Part shown: positions 7,047 to 13,573 of the stretch, piece after piece
How positions within the stretch are numbered: position 1 is the first letter of the stretch
Layout of the letters: every line of letters begins with the position of its first letter
The notes under the pieces: model-generated
What the model was told of the DNA's origin: nothing
The model's input: the letters and a program-made list of their open reading frames with translations, nothing else
The model's database searches: none
Made by a program: the position numbers and the translations under genes
NCBI GenBank assembly: GCA_010671965.1
Contig: JAAHIC010000044.1
Span: 1-13,573, forward strand
DNA: 13,573 bases
DNA from: Leptolyngbya sp. SIO4C5
Lineage (GTDB): Bacteria > Cyanobacteriota > Cyanobacteriia > Phormidesmidales > Phormidesmidaceae
Reading direction: 5' to 3'

Positions 7047-8060
7047 GTGGTTAGAGTAGCGATCAACGGTTTTGGACGCATCGGGCGTAACTTTTTACGG
7101 TGTTGGTTGACCCGTGAGAACAGCCAGCTCGAGATAGTGGCTATTAATGATACTTCTGATCCGAAAACGAATTCGCATCTGCTCAAGTACGACTCTATGC
7201 TAGGGCGTCTTGATGCAGACATTAGCGCTGATACTGACACCATCACTGTCAACGGCAATACCATCAAATGCACGTCTGACCGTAACCCCAATAACTTACC
7301 CTGGAAAGCTTGGGATATTGACTTAGTAATTGAGTCAACGGGTGTTTTTAGAACTCAGGAAGGGGCAGCCCGCCACATTGAAGCTGGTGCTAAAAAAGTT
7401 CTGATCACCGCGCCGGGCAAAGGCAGCAATATCGGCACCTACGTTATGGGCGTCAACCACGAAGACTACAATCCCAGTGCCTTTGATGTTGTCAGCAATG
7501 CTAGCTGCACCACCAACTGTCTCGCTCCCGTAGCCAAAGTCATCAACGACAAGTTTGGCATTGTCAAAGGGACCATGACGACGACCCACAGCTACACAGG
7601 GGATCAGCGGCTTTTGGATGCCAGTCACCGGGATCTGCGCCGAGCCCGGGCGGCAGCGCTCAACATTGTTCCCACCTCAACGGGGGCGGCTCAGGCGGTT
7701 GCGCTTGTAATTCCTGAGCTTAAGGGCAAGCTCAACGGGATTGCGCTACGGGTACCAACGCCAAATGTTTCTGTTGTTGATCTCGTTGTTCAGGTTGAAA
7801 AGCCCACTATTGCCGAGCAGGTAAATGAGGCGCTGAAAGAGGCGGCTGAAGGCCCGATGAAGGGAATCTTAGCCTACAGCGATTTGCCGTTGGTTTCTAT
7901 CGACTATCGTAAGACGGACGATTCTTCTATTGTGGACTCCAGTCTGACGATGGTGATGGGAGATGACTTAGTGAAAGTTGTAGCCTGGTATGACAATGAG
8001 TGGGGCTACAGCCAGCGCGTAGTTGACCTCGCTGAGCTAGTAGCCAGCAAGTGGAGCTAG
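7047..8060 (+). CDS. gap2: Glyceraldehyde-3-phosphate dehydrogenase, Calvin-cycle type (Gap2)
   Basis: 337 residues. The enzyme interconverts 1,3-bisphosphoglycerate and glyceraldehyde-3-phosphate; the cyanobacterial Gap2 form works in the Calvin cycle and accepts NADPH as well as NADH. The Rossmann motif INGFGRIGR is at 6-14. Catalytic Cys154 lies in SNASCTTNC and His181 in [19 protein letters not shown] (190-201) carries Ala-Ser where NAD-specific enzymes have Leu-Pro, and NDTSD (34-38) resembles the plastid type; both point to dual cofactor use. The C-terminus is the usual [18 protein letters not shown]. The start is a GTG at 7047 with AGAGGG about 9 bases upstream. It is divergent from murC and is followed by a strong stem-loop. 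The gene appears intact. Confidence 0.98.
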   Translation: MVRVAINGFGRIGRNFLRCWLTRENSQLEIVAINDTSDPKTNSHLLKYDSMLGRLDADISADTDTITVNGNTIKCTSDRNPNNLPWKAWDIDLVIESTGVFRTQEGAARHIEAGAKKVLITAPGKGSNIGTYVMGVNHEDYNPSAFDVVSNASCTTNCLAPVAKVINDKFGIVKGTMTTTHSYTGDQRLLDASHRDLRRARAAALNIVPTSTGAAQAVALVIPELKGKLNGIALRVPTPNVSVVDLVVQVEKPTIAEQVNEALKEAAEGPMKGILAYSDLPLVSIDYRKTDDSSIVDSSLTMVMGDDLVKVVAWYDNEWGYSQRVVDLAELVASKWS

Positions 8061-8095
8061 GTTTCTAATTTTCTAAGTTACTGCGCTCAAAAATG

Positions 8096-8128
8096 ATTGG
8101 GGGTCTTGCCAAGGGTGAGGCCCCCAAT
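8096..8128 (+). terminator. Stem-loop after gap2, probable terminator
   Basis: ATTGGGGG (8096-8103) pairs perfectly with CCCCCAAT (8121-8128). Further pairs inside, including wobbles, extend the stem to about 15 bp around a short loop. It lies 35 bases after the gap2 stop. The plus-strand tail TACTTTG is not a good U-run; on the minus strand the hairpin is followed by CATTTTTG. It may terminate gap2 imperfectly or stabilise its 3' end. Confidence 0.6.
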
Positions 8129-8202
8129 TACTTTGAAGAGAGTCGGAAAAATAGAGTCAGACTGTTTGAGTCGATGAGATTTTTGTTGAAGACGGCTGTG
8201 CT

Positions 8203-9312
8203 GTGGCTGAAGTTGCACTAAAAGGACTCACGCGCCGCTATGGCAACACGGTTGCCATAGAAGATATTACTTTTACAGTCCCCGATGGCGAATTTTGGGT
8301 ACTGGTAGGGCCGTCTGGCTGCGGTAAATCAACTGTCTTGCGGGCGATCGCTGGATTAGATACCGTCACGCAGGGGCAAATTTATCTGGGCGATCGCTTG
8401 GTTAATGCCGTACCTGCCCGCGATCGAGACGTGGCAATGGTATTTCAAAACTATGCTCTTTATCCTCACATGAGCGTAGCTGAAAATCTCGCCTTTGGTC
8501 TAAAAATGCGGCAAACGCCCGCCGACACAATCCAGCAGCGTGTGGAAACGGTAGCCCGTTCTCTCGACATTGCCCACCTGCTCAGCCGCAAACCTCGCCA
8601 GCTCTCAGGCGGACAGCAGCAGCGCGTAGCCTTGGGCCGGGCGATCGCCCGGCAGCCCCAGGCTTTTTTACTAGATGAACCGCTCTCTAACCTCGACGCC
8701 CAGCTCCGCGATGAAACCCGCGCCGAGCTGAAGCAGCTCCACCAGCGCTTTGGCATCACTACCCTCTATGTCACCCACGATCAGGTGGAGGCCATGACCT
8801 TGGGCGATCGCATTGTGGTGCTAGACCAAGGCAGAATTCAGCAGATTGATTCCCCCCAGGCAGTCTACGCTGAGCCTGCAAACCGCATGGTGGCTGCCTT
8901 CATGGGCAGTCCGCCCATGAATCTCTTATCAGCTCACTACGGTGATAACCAGCTCAAACTAGAGGGTCAGGCTTTTGACCTACCCTCGCAAATAGTCCAT
9001 CAACTTGAGCGACAGTCCGGCCAGGCTGTTTGTTTAGGGATTCGCCCGGAACATGTCCAGCTCAGCCCCTCAGAGGCTCACCTACAGGTGACTGCCGATG
9101 TGATAGAGCCGCTAGGACGGGAAATTCTGGTGCGGGCAGTAGTGCCCAATCACGACCGGGCGGCGGCCCAGACACTGCAGTTTCACGCCCCGCCTGCGCT
9201 CAAAGTCAAAACGGGCGATCGCCTTAGTGTCAGACTGGTCCTGGATCATCTCTTTTTGTTCGATCCGGCCACCGGAGCGCGAGTTTATCCGGCTCCCCCC
9301 AAACTGCCATAG
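8203..9312 (+). CDS. CUT1-family ABC transporter ATP-binding protein (MalK/UgpC-like)
   Basis: 369 residues, the length of MalK/UgpC/MsmX-type ATPases that energise import of sugars or glycerol-phosphate compounds from the inner face of the membrane. Walker A GPSGCGKST at 36-44, Q-loop Gln82 in VFQNYALYPHMSV, signature LSGGQQQRV at 134-142, Walker B FLLDEP at 155-160, D-loop SNLD, and switch His192 in YVTHDQVEAMTL. The C-terminal third is an OB/TOBE regulatory region (GIRPEHVQL 279-287, FLFDPATGARVY near the end). No permease or binding protein gene is in the window, so this is probably a shared ATPase serving transporters encoded elsewhere; the substrate cannot be stated. The start is a GTG at 8203 with only a weak Shine-Dalgarno. 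Four HIP1 sites lie in the first two-thirds. Confidence 0.93.
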   Translation: MAEVALKGLTRRYGNTVAIEDITFTVPDGEFWVLVGPSGCGKSTVLRAIAGLDTVTQGQIYLGDRLVNAVPARDRDVAMVFQNYALYPHMSVAENLAFGLKMRQTPADTIQQRVETVARSLDIAHLLSRKPRQLSGGQQQRVALGRAIARQPQAFLLDEPLSNLDAQLRDETRAELKQLHQRFGITTLYVTHDQVEAMTLGDRIVVLDQGRIQQIDSPQAVYAEPANRMVAAFMGSPPMNLLSAHYGDNQLKLEGQAFDLPSQIVHQLERQSGQAVCLGIRPEHVQLSPSEAHLQVTADVIEPLGREILVRAVVPNHDRAAAQTLQFHAPPALKVKTGDRLSVRLVLDHLFLFDPATGARVYPAPPKLP

Positions 9313-9332
9313 CCGCCCAAAACAGCTGCTCC

Positions 9333-9365
9333 AAAAAAAGTGGAGGTAGAGTTACCTACCTCCAC
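9333..9365 (-). terminator. Rho-independent terminator of psaF-psaJ-psaL
   Basis: On the minus strand GTGGAGGTAG (9365-9356) and CTACCTCCAC (9349-9340) form a perfect 10-bp stem with a 6-base loop, followed directly by seven T (9339-9333). It begins 28 bases after the psaL stop. The plus-strand side lacks a T-run, so it should not terminate the convergent ABC ATPase gene in the canonical way. Confidence 0.93.
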
Positions 9366-9393
9366 ATCTAAAATCAGCGAGCGTCAATAAGCG

Positions 9394-9891
9394 CTAGCTA
9401 TGGCCGCCTGAAACGACGTTGAGTAGTAAGGGCATATTGGATACCAGCAGGAAGGCAAAGGCCGCGCCGCCGATACCGCCAATCAAAAATCCGCCAGCAA
9501 ACTCGCTCCAGCCTTCTTCAGTTGCCAGAGATTCGGGCGGATTGGGCGTTGTGACAGTAGCGATGGGCTTCTTCACCCCTGCGCCGCTGTAAAGGGAAAG
9601 GCAGGCCGTTAAGATCACGACTAAGCCAATGGCTGCTAGCAGTCCGGCCAGCGCTGGCACGTCAGAATCTCGTAGCGGGCCTAACAAAGCAAAGGGGCCA
9701 TAGAGCAAATAGCCGTGAGCCATGCCCACTTCTAAACCGCGTCGCTGCGGCGAAAGGCCGGCCCGATAAGCCGGCAAGTTGTTAATAAATGCTTTTGACA
9801 AAGCAGAAGAATTGATGGGGGTTTTGAGATTGCCAATCTGAGGATCCTCAGCCGGATGCACAACCTCATTAGAACGACTAACATCTACCAT
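9394..9891 (-). CDS. psaL: Photosystem I reaction center subunit XI (PsaL)
   Basis: 165 residues from the ATG at 9891. PsaL is the thylakoid membrane subunit that holds monomers together in photosystem I oligomers. The family core is clear: INNLPAYRAGLSPQRRGLEVGMAHGY is read across residues 36-61 and GPLRDSD at 71-77, with membrane segments about 54-72, 79-101 and 130-152. The stromal loop before the last helix contains PNPP at 116-119, and the N-terminus has EVVHPAEDPQIGNL; both features match the heterocystous/Chroococcidiopsis PsaL type linked to tetrameric photosystem I, rather than the short classic trimer type. The preceding NPPxP motif of that type is degenerate here (GVKKP). The frame extends upstream to 9939, but that would include 16 unrelated residues. 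It lies 54 bases after psaJ and no psaI follows. Confidence 0.96.
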   Translation of the reverse strand: MVDVSRSNEVVHPAEDPQIGNLKTPINSSALSKAFINNLPAYRAGLSPQRRGLEVGMAHGYLLYGPFALLGPLRDSDVPALAGLLAAIGLVVILTACLSLYSGAGVKKPIATVTTPNPPESLATEEGWSEFAGGFLIGGIGGAAFAFLLVSNMPLLLNVVSGGHS

Positions 9892-9945
9892 GATATTCGG
9901 ATTCTCCAACGACTCAAAACACAGCACGGTTAAAGCCAAGCGCGG

Positions 9946-10068
9946 CTACGGATGTAAGAGCAGGTCTGGAAAAAAGCGATTGAATTCAATCAAAATCCCA
10001 GCCGTAATAAACATCCAAACGGTCGCAATCACGGGTGCTGTGGACAGATACTTCAAAAAATTATCCAT
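9946..10068 (-). CDS. psaJ: Photosystem I reaction center subunit IX (PsaJ)
   Basis: A 40-residue protein encoded between psaF and psaL. It begins [19 protein letters not shown] and ends FFPDLLLHP, the standard PsaJ pattern: short stromal N-terminus, one membrane helix about residues 9-29 ([18 protein letters not shown] core) and the conserved [12 protein letters not shown] tail. In photosystem I it sits beside PsaF and helps position it for electron donor docking. GGAG lies 9 bases before the ATG. The gap to the psaF stop is 39 bases. Confidence 0.97.
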   Translation of the reverse strand: MDNFLKYLSTAPVIATVWMFITAGILIEFNRFFPDLLLHP

Positions 10069-10107
10069 AGGGAAGGACTCCTAAGCCTAAATTTTCAAAA
10101 ACAGACG

Positions 10108-10608
10108 CTAGCGAGGAGAGACGGTAATCTCGTTATCCTTAGCAAACATCTCACCGCTGGCAATTTCCTTGAAGGCAACCAAAGGCCAAGCCGCTGCCCC
10201 TAGAGAACACTTGATCGCTAGCGGAACGTCGATGATAATCTCTTTCTCTTCTGGCTTCTTGTCGCCGCGTACAGCGATGACATAAGAGCGCCCAGCCCAG
10301 CCAATCCAGCCGGCAATGTATAGAAAGAGAATGCTCGGAATTAAGAACTCGCCCGCATGGGAGAGATCGCCATCGACCACGAGGTGTGGTAGACCATCTT
10401 CTCCGCAGAGCAGGCTAGAATTGCCGTACAGCTCAAAACGAGCTTTGGCGGCATCGGTTTTAGCATTGGCAGCGCGTTGCTGAAAGGCAGCAGACTCGCC
10501 ACAGGGGGTTAGTCCGGCTACGTTATCTCCGGCGACACCTGCCATCGCAGCAGGCGAAAAACCAATCCAAAGACAAACGGCTAGAACTAGAGCAAACAAC
10601 CGTCGCAT
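10108..10608 (-). CDS. psaF: Photosystem I reaction center subunit III (PsaF, plastocyanin/cytochrome c6 docking)
   Basis: 166 residues including a signal peptide: [17 protein letters not shown], cleaved after AMA (residue 23) to place the N-terminal domain in the thylakoid lumen. The lumenal domain has [10 protein letters not shown] (Cys36) and [15 protein letters not shown] (Cys68), the pair expected to form the conserved disulfide. [22 protein letters not shown] (84-105) leads into the membrane helix, followed by a stromal segment and a hydrophobic C-terminal stretch ([15 protein letters not shown]). In cyanobacteria PsaF interacts with the soluble donors and anchors PsaJ. AAGGG lies 9 bases before the ATG. 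It is the first gene of psaF-J-L and is divergent from tsaD. Confidence 0.98.
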   Translation of the reverse strand: MRRLFALVLAVCLWIGFSPAAMAGVAGDNVAGLTPCGESAAFQQRAANAKTDAAKARFELYGNSSLLCGEDGLPHLVVDGDLSHAGEFLIPSILFLYIAGWIGWAGRSYVIAVRGDKKPEEKEIIIDVPLAIKCSLGAAAWPLVAFKEIASGEMFAKDNEITVSPR

Positions 10609-10638
10609 AAATTGTTTCCCTTTATTACGTAAAATCAG

Positions 10639-10657
10639 CGTTTTTGATCCAAAAACG
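10639..10657. repeat. Perfect 8-bp inverted repeat in the psaF upstream region
   Basis: CGTTTTTG (10639-10646) and CAAAAACG (10650-10657) flank ATC. A separate 8-bp palindrome, TTACGTAA (10625-10632), lies between it and the psaF ribosome binding site. If psaF is transcribed from the distal promoter the repeat would be a leader hairpin; if from the proximal one it fills the -35/-10 spacer. Confidence 0.6.
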
Positions 10658-10665
10658 TTAAGTTA

Positions 10666-10683
10666 TTTGTACAAGAATGTACT
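10666..10683 (-). promoter_or_regulatory. Candidate RpaB-binding HLR1 element, also matching the NtcA pattern
   Basis: Read on the minus strand, AGTACATT (10683-10676), two bases, TGTACAAA (10673-10666) matches the HLR1 direct repeat (G/T)TTACA(A/T)(A/T) at 6 of 8 and 7 of 8 positions with the correct 2-base gap. HLR1 is the site of RpaB, which controls photosystem I genes by light intensity. The same bases hold GTA (10669-10671), 8 bases, TAC (10680-10682), the NtcA consensus. HLR1 is the likelier reading before psaF. Confidence 0.5.
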
Positions 10684-10695
10684 CAACTTTCAGGC

Positions 10696-10724
10696 ATCAT
10701 ACCTCCCTGCCAAAGCGCCGTAAA
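10696..10724 (-). promoter_or_regulatory. Candidate distal psaF promoter
   Basis: On the minus strand -35 TTTACG (10724-10719), 17-base spacer, -10 TATGAT (10701-10696), with a start near 10689 and a leader of about 80 bases. A proximal alternative is TTAACG (10661-10656), 17 bases, CTGATT (10638-10633), a weaker -10 that would put the HLR1-like site at about -40 to -57, the usual activating position. Confidence 0.45.
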
Positions 10725-10767
10725 GCAACTTATTGCAAGGGGTTAACATCCTGAAAAATATCAGTTT

Positions 10768-11808
10768 ATGGCGAAGATTTTAGCAATTGAAACAAGTTGT
10801 GACGAAACAGCCGCCGCAATTGTGAGCGATCGCCAGGTACTCAGCAGTATTATCGCCTCGCAAATTACCACCCATCAGCCCTACGGCGGCGTTGTGCCAG
10901 AGCTAGCTTCTAGAGAGCATGTTGCCAATGTCGGTCAGACTGTAGCGGCAGCGTTTGAAGCGGCAGGGCTAGATTGGTCAGCGATCGATGGCATCGCCGC
11001 GACCTGCGCCCCTGGCCTAGTCGGTGCTTTGCTGGTGGGATTAACCGCCGCTAAAACTCTGGCTTTAGTACACAATAAGCCTTTTATAGGGGTTCATCAC
11101 TTGGAAGGACATCTCTATGCGTCCTATCTCAGTCATCCTGAACTCAATCCACCCTATCTATGTCTATTGGTTTCCGGCGGACATACGAGTCTGATTCAGG
11201 TCAAAGGTTGCGGTAACTACGTTGTTTTGGGCCAGACCCGCGATGATGCCGCCGGCGAAGCTTTTGATAAAGTGGCGCGACTGTTGGGGCTGGGGTATCC
11301 GGGTGGCCCGGTGATTGACAAACTGGCGCAGACGGGCAATGCCCAAGCCTATCCTTTGCCGGAGGGCAATATTTCCCTGCCAGGCGGCGGCTTTCATCCT
11401 TACGACTCTAGCTTTAGCGGTTTGAAGACAGCGGTTCTGAGGCTGACCGAGCGCTTGAGGGCGGAAGGCACTGAGCTGCCGGTAGCGGATATTGCTGCCA
11501 GCTTTCAGGCTACTGTTGCGCGATCGCTCACCCGTCGGACCCTACGCTGCGCCCTCGATCACCAAATCTCAACTATTGCCGTTGGGGGTGGCGTGGCGGC
11601 CAATAGCGGCCTGCGTCAGCAGCTTCAGACTGAAGCTAGCAAACACGGCCTGCAAGTCCTCTTTCCCCCCCTTAAATACTGTACTGACAACGCTGCCATG
11701 ATTGCCTGCGCGGCTGCCGAGCATTTTCGCCTGGGTCATACCTCTACCCTAGCCACCGCTGCCCAGTCCAGAATGCCTATCACCCAGGCGATGGCCCTGT
11801 ATGCTTAG
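10768..11808 (+). CDS. tsaD: tRNA N6-adenosine threonylcarbamoyltransferase
   Basis: 346 residues, the normal length of TsaD (formerly Gcp/YgjD). With TsaB and TsaE it transfers threonylcarbamoyl from TC-AMP to A37 of tRNAs that read ANN codons, giving t6A, in the cytoplasm. Conserved features: N-terminal [27 protein letters not shown] (40-51); metal-binding His111 and His115 in [20 protein letters not shown] (134-142); the [20 protein letters not shown] segment encoded around 11258-11310; FSGLKTAV; and the C-terminal [10 protein letters not shown] and [15 protein letters not shown]. The ATG at 10768 has no clear Shine-Dalgarno. It is divergent from psaF, a neighbourhood I recall in other cyanobacteria. 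Its last 29 bases overlap the end of the convergent hydrolase gene. Confidence 0.98.
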   Translation: MAKILAIETSCDETAAAIVSDRQVLSSIIASQITTHQPYGGVVPELASREHVANVGQTVAAAFEAAGLDWSAIDGIAATCAPGLVGALLVGLTAAKTLALVHNKPFIGVHHLEGHLYASYLSHPELNPPYLCLLVSGGHTSLIQVKGCGNYVVLGQTRDDAAGEAFDKVARLLGLGYPGGPVIDKLAQTGNAQAYPLPEGNISLPGGGFHPYDSSFSGLKTAVLRLTERLRAEGTELPVADIAASFQATVARSLTRRTLRCALDHQISTIAVGGGVAANSGLRQQLQTEASKHGLQVLFPPLKYCTDNAAMIACAAAEHFRLGHTSTLATAAQSRMPITQAMALYA

Positions 11809-12685
11809 CCAAAATTTCCTGCACCACTTTGGCTAAAGCCCGTGGCTGCTCTAGCATCGCCATGTGACCACACTGAGATAGCTCAATTACATTGCTTTCG
11901 GGCGTGCGAAAGAGCGGATGAAAGCTGGCTAAATGATTGACATACTGAGGCTCCATCACCTGATCTTGTTGGCCTCCGACAAAGTAAGCAGGCTGCTCTA
12001 ACGAAGCCACTATCTGCGGCAGCAAATGCACCTCAGCTTCAGTCGTAGATTCTAGCAAGGCCGCCTGAGCTGCCTGAGGATGGGCGCTAACGAGGTCATC
12101 GAGTCGCCGCTGGCCCCAAATCCGCGATAGCGGCTGATCGACCATCGCGCGGGCAAAGACCAAATCTAGTAAGGGCAGTCGCCGGAGCCAGCTAGGTCGA
12201 AAGCGCACAATCTGCTGGCCGGCTGAACGAAAGCGATCGAAGTCTTCTTTGAGATAGATCCCTCCTCCGGCGTTGACACAGATGACGCCGTTAATTTGCT
12301 GGGGGGCGAGATGGGCCGCCCAGAGGGCAATGCTGCCGCCTAAAGAATGGCCGAGCAGCCAAGCCCGGCGAATATTGAGCTGATTGAGTAGGCAAATTAG
12401 GTCTTCTGCGTAGGCCGCTAGGCCGTAGGGCGATCGCGTCGCTTCAGACGGCAGCGAGCAGTGACAGTGGCCTTGTCGGCGCTGTTCGACCGCCTGAGTA
12501 GAATCGCCAAATCCGCGTAAATCGTAGGTTAAACAGGCATATTGATGAGCTAAATCTGCTACCAGCGGCTGCCAATAGGCACGGCTGAGCAGCCAGCCAT
12601 GAATAAATACTAAAACCTCTGTCGGGGGACTGGGTGCTGTCAGCTCATAGGCGTGAGGAACACCCAAAACATTCACCTTAGCCAT
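11780..12685 (-). CDS. Alpha/beta-hydrolase fold protein
   Basis: 301 residues of the alpha/beta hydrolase fold. The oxyanion segment FIHGW is at 27-31, the nucleophile Ser114 in the elbow GHSLGG (112-117), the acid probably Asp241 in GGQQDQVM, and the base His274 in [11 protein letters not shown]. It could be an esterase, lipase or C-C hydrolase; the substrate cannot be read from sequence. An inserted loop about residues 63-88 ([19 protein letters not shown]) with clustered His and Cys is unusual and lies before the cap region. No signal peptide is seen, so it is probably cytoplasmic. The start is 35 bases after the ACT-protein stop, suggesting co-transcription, and the 3' end overlaps tsaD by 29 bases. 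Confidence 0.9.
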   Translation of the reverse strand: MAKVNVLGVPHAYELTAPSPPTEVLVFIHGWLLSRAYWQPLVADLAHQYACLTYDLRGFGDSTQAVEQRRQGHCHCSLPSEATRSPYGLAAYAEDLICLLNQLNIRRAWLLGHSLGGSIALWAAHLAPQQINGVICVNAGGGIYLKEDFDRFRSAGQQIVRFRPSWLRRLPLLDLVFARAMVDQPLSRIWGQRRLDDLVSAHPQAAQAALLESTTEAEVHLLPQIVASLEQPAYFVGGQQDQVMEPQYVNHLASFHPLFRTPESNVIELSQCGHMAMLEQPRALAKVVQEILAKHTGPSPG

Positions 12686-12720
12686 ACTTTAATCGTATCT
12701 TGAAGCGGGTCAGGCTGTCT

Positions 12721-13446
12721 CTAAAGATGCTTTCCCAGCAGGCGATAACGTACGCTTTCGGCAATCTTTTGTCCGAGATATTCCGGAATTAGGCTCTCGT
12801 TAGGGCCTAGCAGGTACAGAATTAGCCGGGTGCGCCCGCGCCAAACCAGCAAATTAGCGTTGACTACCAGCAGGTCTTCCTGCCAAATGGCGTACATGAC
12901 TTTATAGAAAAGTCCGGGCTGGTTATCGGCTTCAATCAGCAGGGCAGGCAGGTGAAACACCGGATCAACATAAAATTCTGTCTCGACCTGTTCGAGACCG
13001 GCATCAAGGTTGAACTCAACCGTCAGCATTTCTTCTACTTCAAAGCGACCGGCTAGGGCTTCTCGAATGGCTCGACACACGTTATCAGAAGTCTTGTCTA
13101 TCAGCGTTTTACCGCCCCTAGAGACAACCAGCTTGATAAACACCAGCATGGGGGGATAAATTTGCCCGTAGAGACTGAGGTTATGAATTGTGAGGCCATA
13201 GGCAGCCAAAACGCCAAAAATATCGCTGAGCAAGAAAGACTGATTGCGGTAGGCAAAATGGAGCGCGCTCCGATTGCCCTCTGGCTTCAGCTCAATTACG
13301 GCCTGCTTGCTTTTGTAAAGCTGATAGGCCAGTCGTAGATTTTGCAGCTGAATCTCACTGCTGACAAATTGCTCATAGAATTTGGGGAACGCCCGGTTGA
13401 AGCGTTTGAGCAAATCTAAAGTAGATGGTTTTAAACCCGCAACCAT
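12721..13446 (-). CDS. Conserved hypothetical protein with two ACT-like domains (GlnD C-terminus-like)
   Basis: 241 residues from the ATG at 13446; the frame also allows a TTG three codons earlier (13455), and neither has a good Shine-Dalgarno. After a helical N-terminus (about 1-45) come two segments resembling ACT domains. The first is about residues 61-112 (ALHFAYRNQSFLLSDIFGVLAAYGL...). The second is about 167-214 (ALLIEADNQPGLFYKVMYAIW..., then RTRLILYLL). DNQPGLFYKV is the typical ACT turn where small ligands bind at dimer interfaces, and the spacing recalls the tandem ACT domains of GlnD uridylyltransferase. No nucleotidyltransferase or HD domain is present. A role as a small-molecule sensor is inferred; no function is known to me. 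It is upstream of, and probably co-transcribed with, the hydrolase gene. Confidence 0.8.
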   Translation of the reverse strand: MVAGLKPSTLDLLKRFNRAFPKFYEQFVSSEIQLQNLRLAYQLYKSKQAVIELKPEGNRSALHFAYRNQSFLLSDIFGVLAAYGLTIHNLSLYGQIYPPMLVFIKLVVSRGGKTLIDKTSDNVCRAIREALAGRFEVEEMLTVEFNLDAGLEQVETEFYVDPVFHLPALLIEADNQPGLFYKVMYAIWQEDLLVVNANLLVWRGRTRLILYLLGPNESLIPEYLGQKIAESVRYRLLGKHL

Positions 13447-13573
13447 AGCTGGCAAGGAACTCTTGACGTATATTCAGGAACAACTGCAAATATAGATAAA
13501 GGCAAAATTTTAATCGGCCTGAAAAATCTAACTCTAGGCTACCTACCTAAGACTTGTCATCGGGCAAATTTAT
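13447..13573. other. Region upstream of the ACT protein gene, no gene seen
   Basis: This AT-rich end of the window should hold the promoter of the ACT-protein gene. A -10-like TATATT occurs on the minus strand near 13488-13493 but without a good -35, so no promoter is called. No open frame or RNA gene is evident. Confidence 0.4.

Noticed and set aside
9892..9939. N-terminal extension of PsaL (16 more residues, MALTVLCFESLENPNI)
   Set aside because: PsaL homologues begin near the ATG at 9891; the extension would overlap the sequence just after the psaJ stop and has no better ribosome binding site.
6559..10701. GTATGAT as a common regulatory motif before murC, gap2 and psaF
   Set aside because: The shared bases are simply a good -10 hexamer, and the same heptamer occurs inside the phosphatase gene near 3200, so no common regulator is implied.
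1..13573. Novel defence, mobile or biosynthetic system
   Set aside because: Nearly all genes are recognisable cyanobacterial housekeeping or photosynthesis genes with uniform HIP1 density; no transposase, integrase, CRISPR repeat, toxin-antitoxin pair or biosynthetic cluster was seen.

Overview
This window is cyanobacterial core chromosome. It carries photosystem I subunit genes (psaF, psaJ, psaL), a plastid-type gap2, about eighteen copies (counted by eye) of the cyanobacterial HIP1 octamer GCGATCGC, and a GAF-containing hybrid histidine kinase of the cyanobacterial kind. The PsaL sequence resembles those of heterocystous and Chroococcidiopsis-type cyanobacteria more than the marine picocyanobacterial or classic trimer type. 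A filamentous or Leptolyngbya-like lineage is plausible, but the genus cannot be fixed from this window. No tRNA, rRNA, CRISPR array, insertion sequence or prophage signature was seen.

Layout: positions 1-2918 (minus strand) hold a sensor gene cut by the left edge and, upstream of it, a complete PAS-GAF-HisKA-HATPase-REC hybrid kinase. The two have related N-terminal PAS domains and look like tandem paralogues. Positions 3082-6516 (minus) hold murC, murB, a YbaB/EbfC-family gene and a low-molecular-weight tyrosine phosphatase, all co-directional. A 530-bp divergent intergenic region rich in dyads separates murC from gap2 (7047-8060, plus). Then come a stem-loop and an orphan CUT1-type ABC ATPase gene (8203-9312, plus). 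Converging on this is psaF-psaJ-psaL (10608 down to 9394, minus), closed by a very clear rho-independent terminator. Diverging from psaF is tsaD (10768-11808, plus), whose 3' end overlaps the 3' end of an alpha/beta hydrolase gene (minus). The hydrolase gene follows a gene for a GlnD-like double-ACT protein (minus).

Functionally, murC and murB supply two successive-pathway enzymes of peptidoglycan precursor synthesis. gap2 serves the Calvin cycle. psaF-J-L encode plastocyanin/cytochrome c6 docking and oligomerisation subunits of photosystem I. tsaD makes the universal t6A tRNA modification. The kinases and the ACT protein are candidate sensory or regulatory components with unknown inputs.

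I found no obviously new multi-gene system. The points most worth attention are the tetramer-type PsaL and its psaFJL linkage, an RpaB (HLR1)/NtcA-like element upstream of psaF, an 11-bp-phased direct repeat upstream of the hybrid kinase, a phytochrome/cyanobacteriochrome-like cysteine in the kinase GAF domain, and the stacked dyads upstream of gap2.
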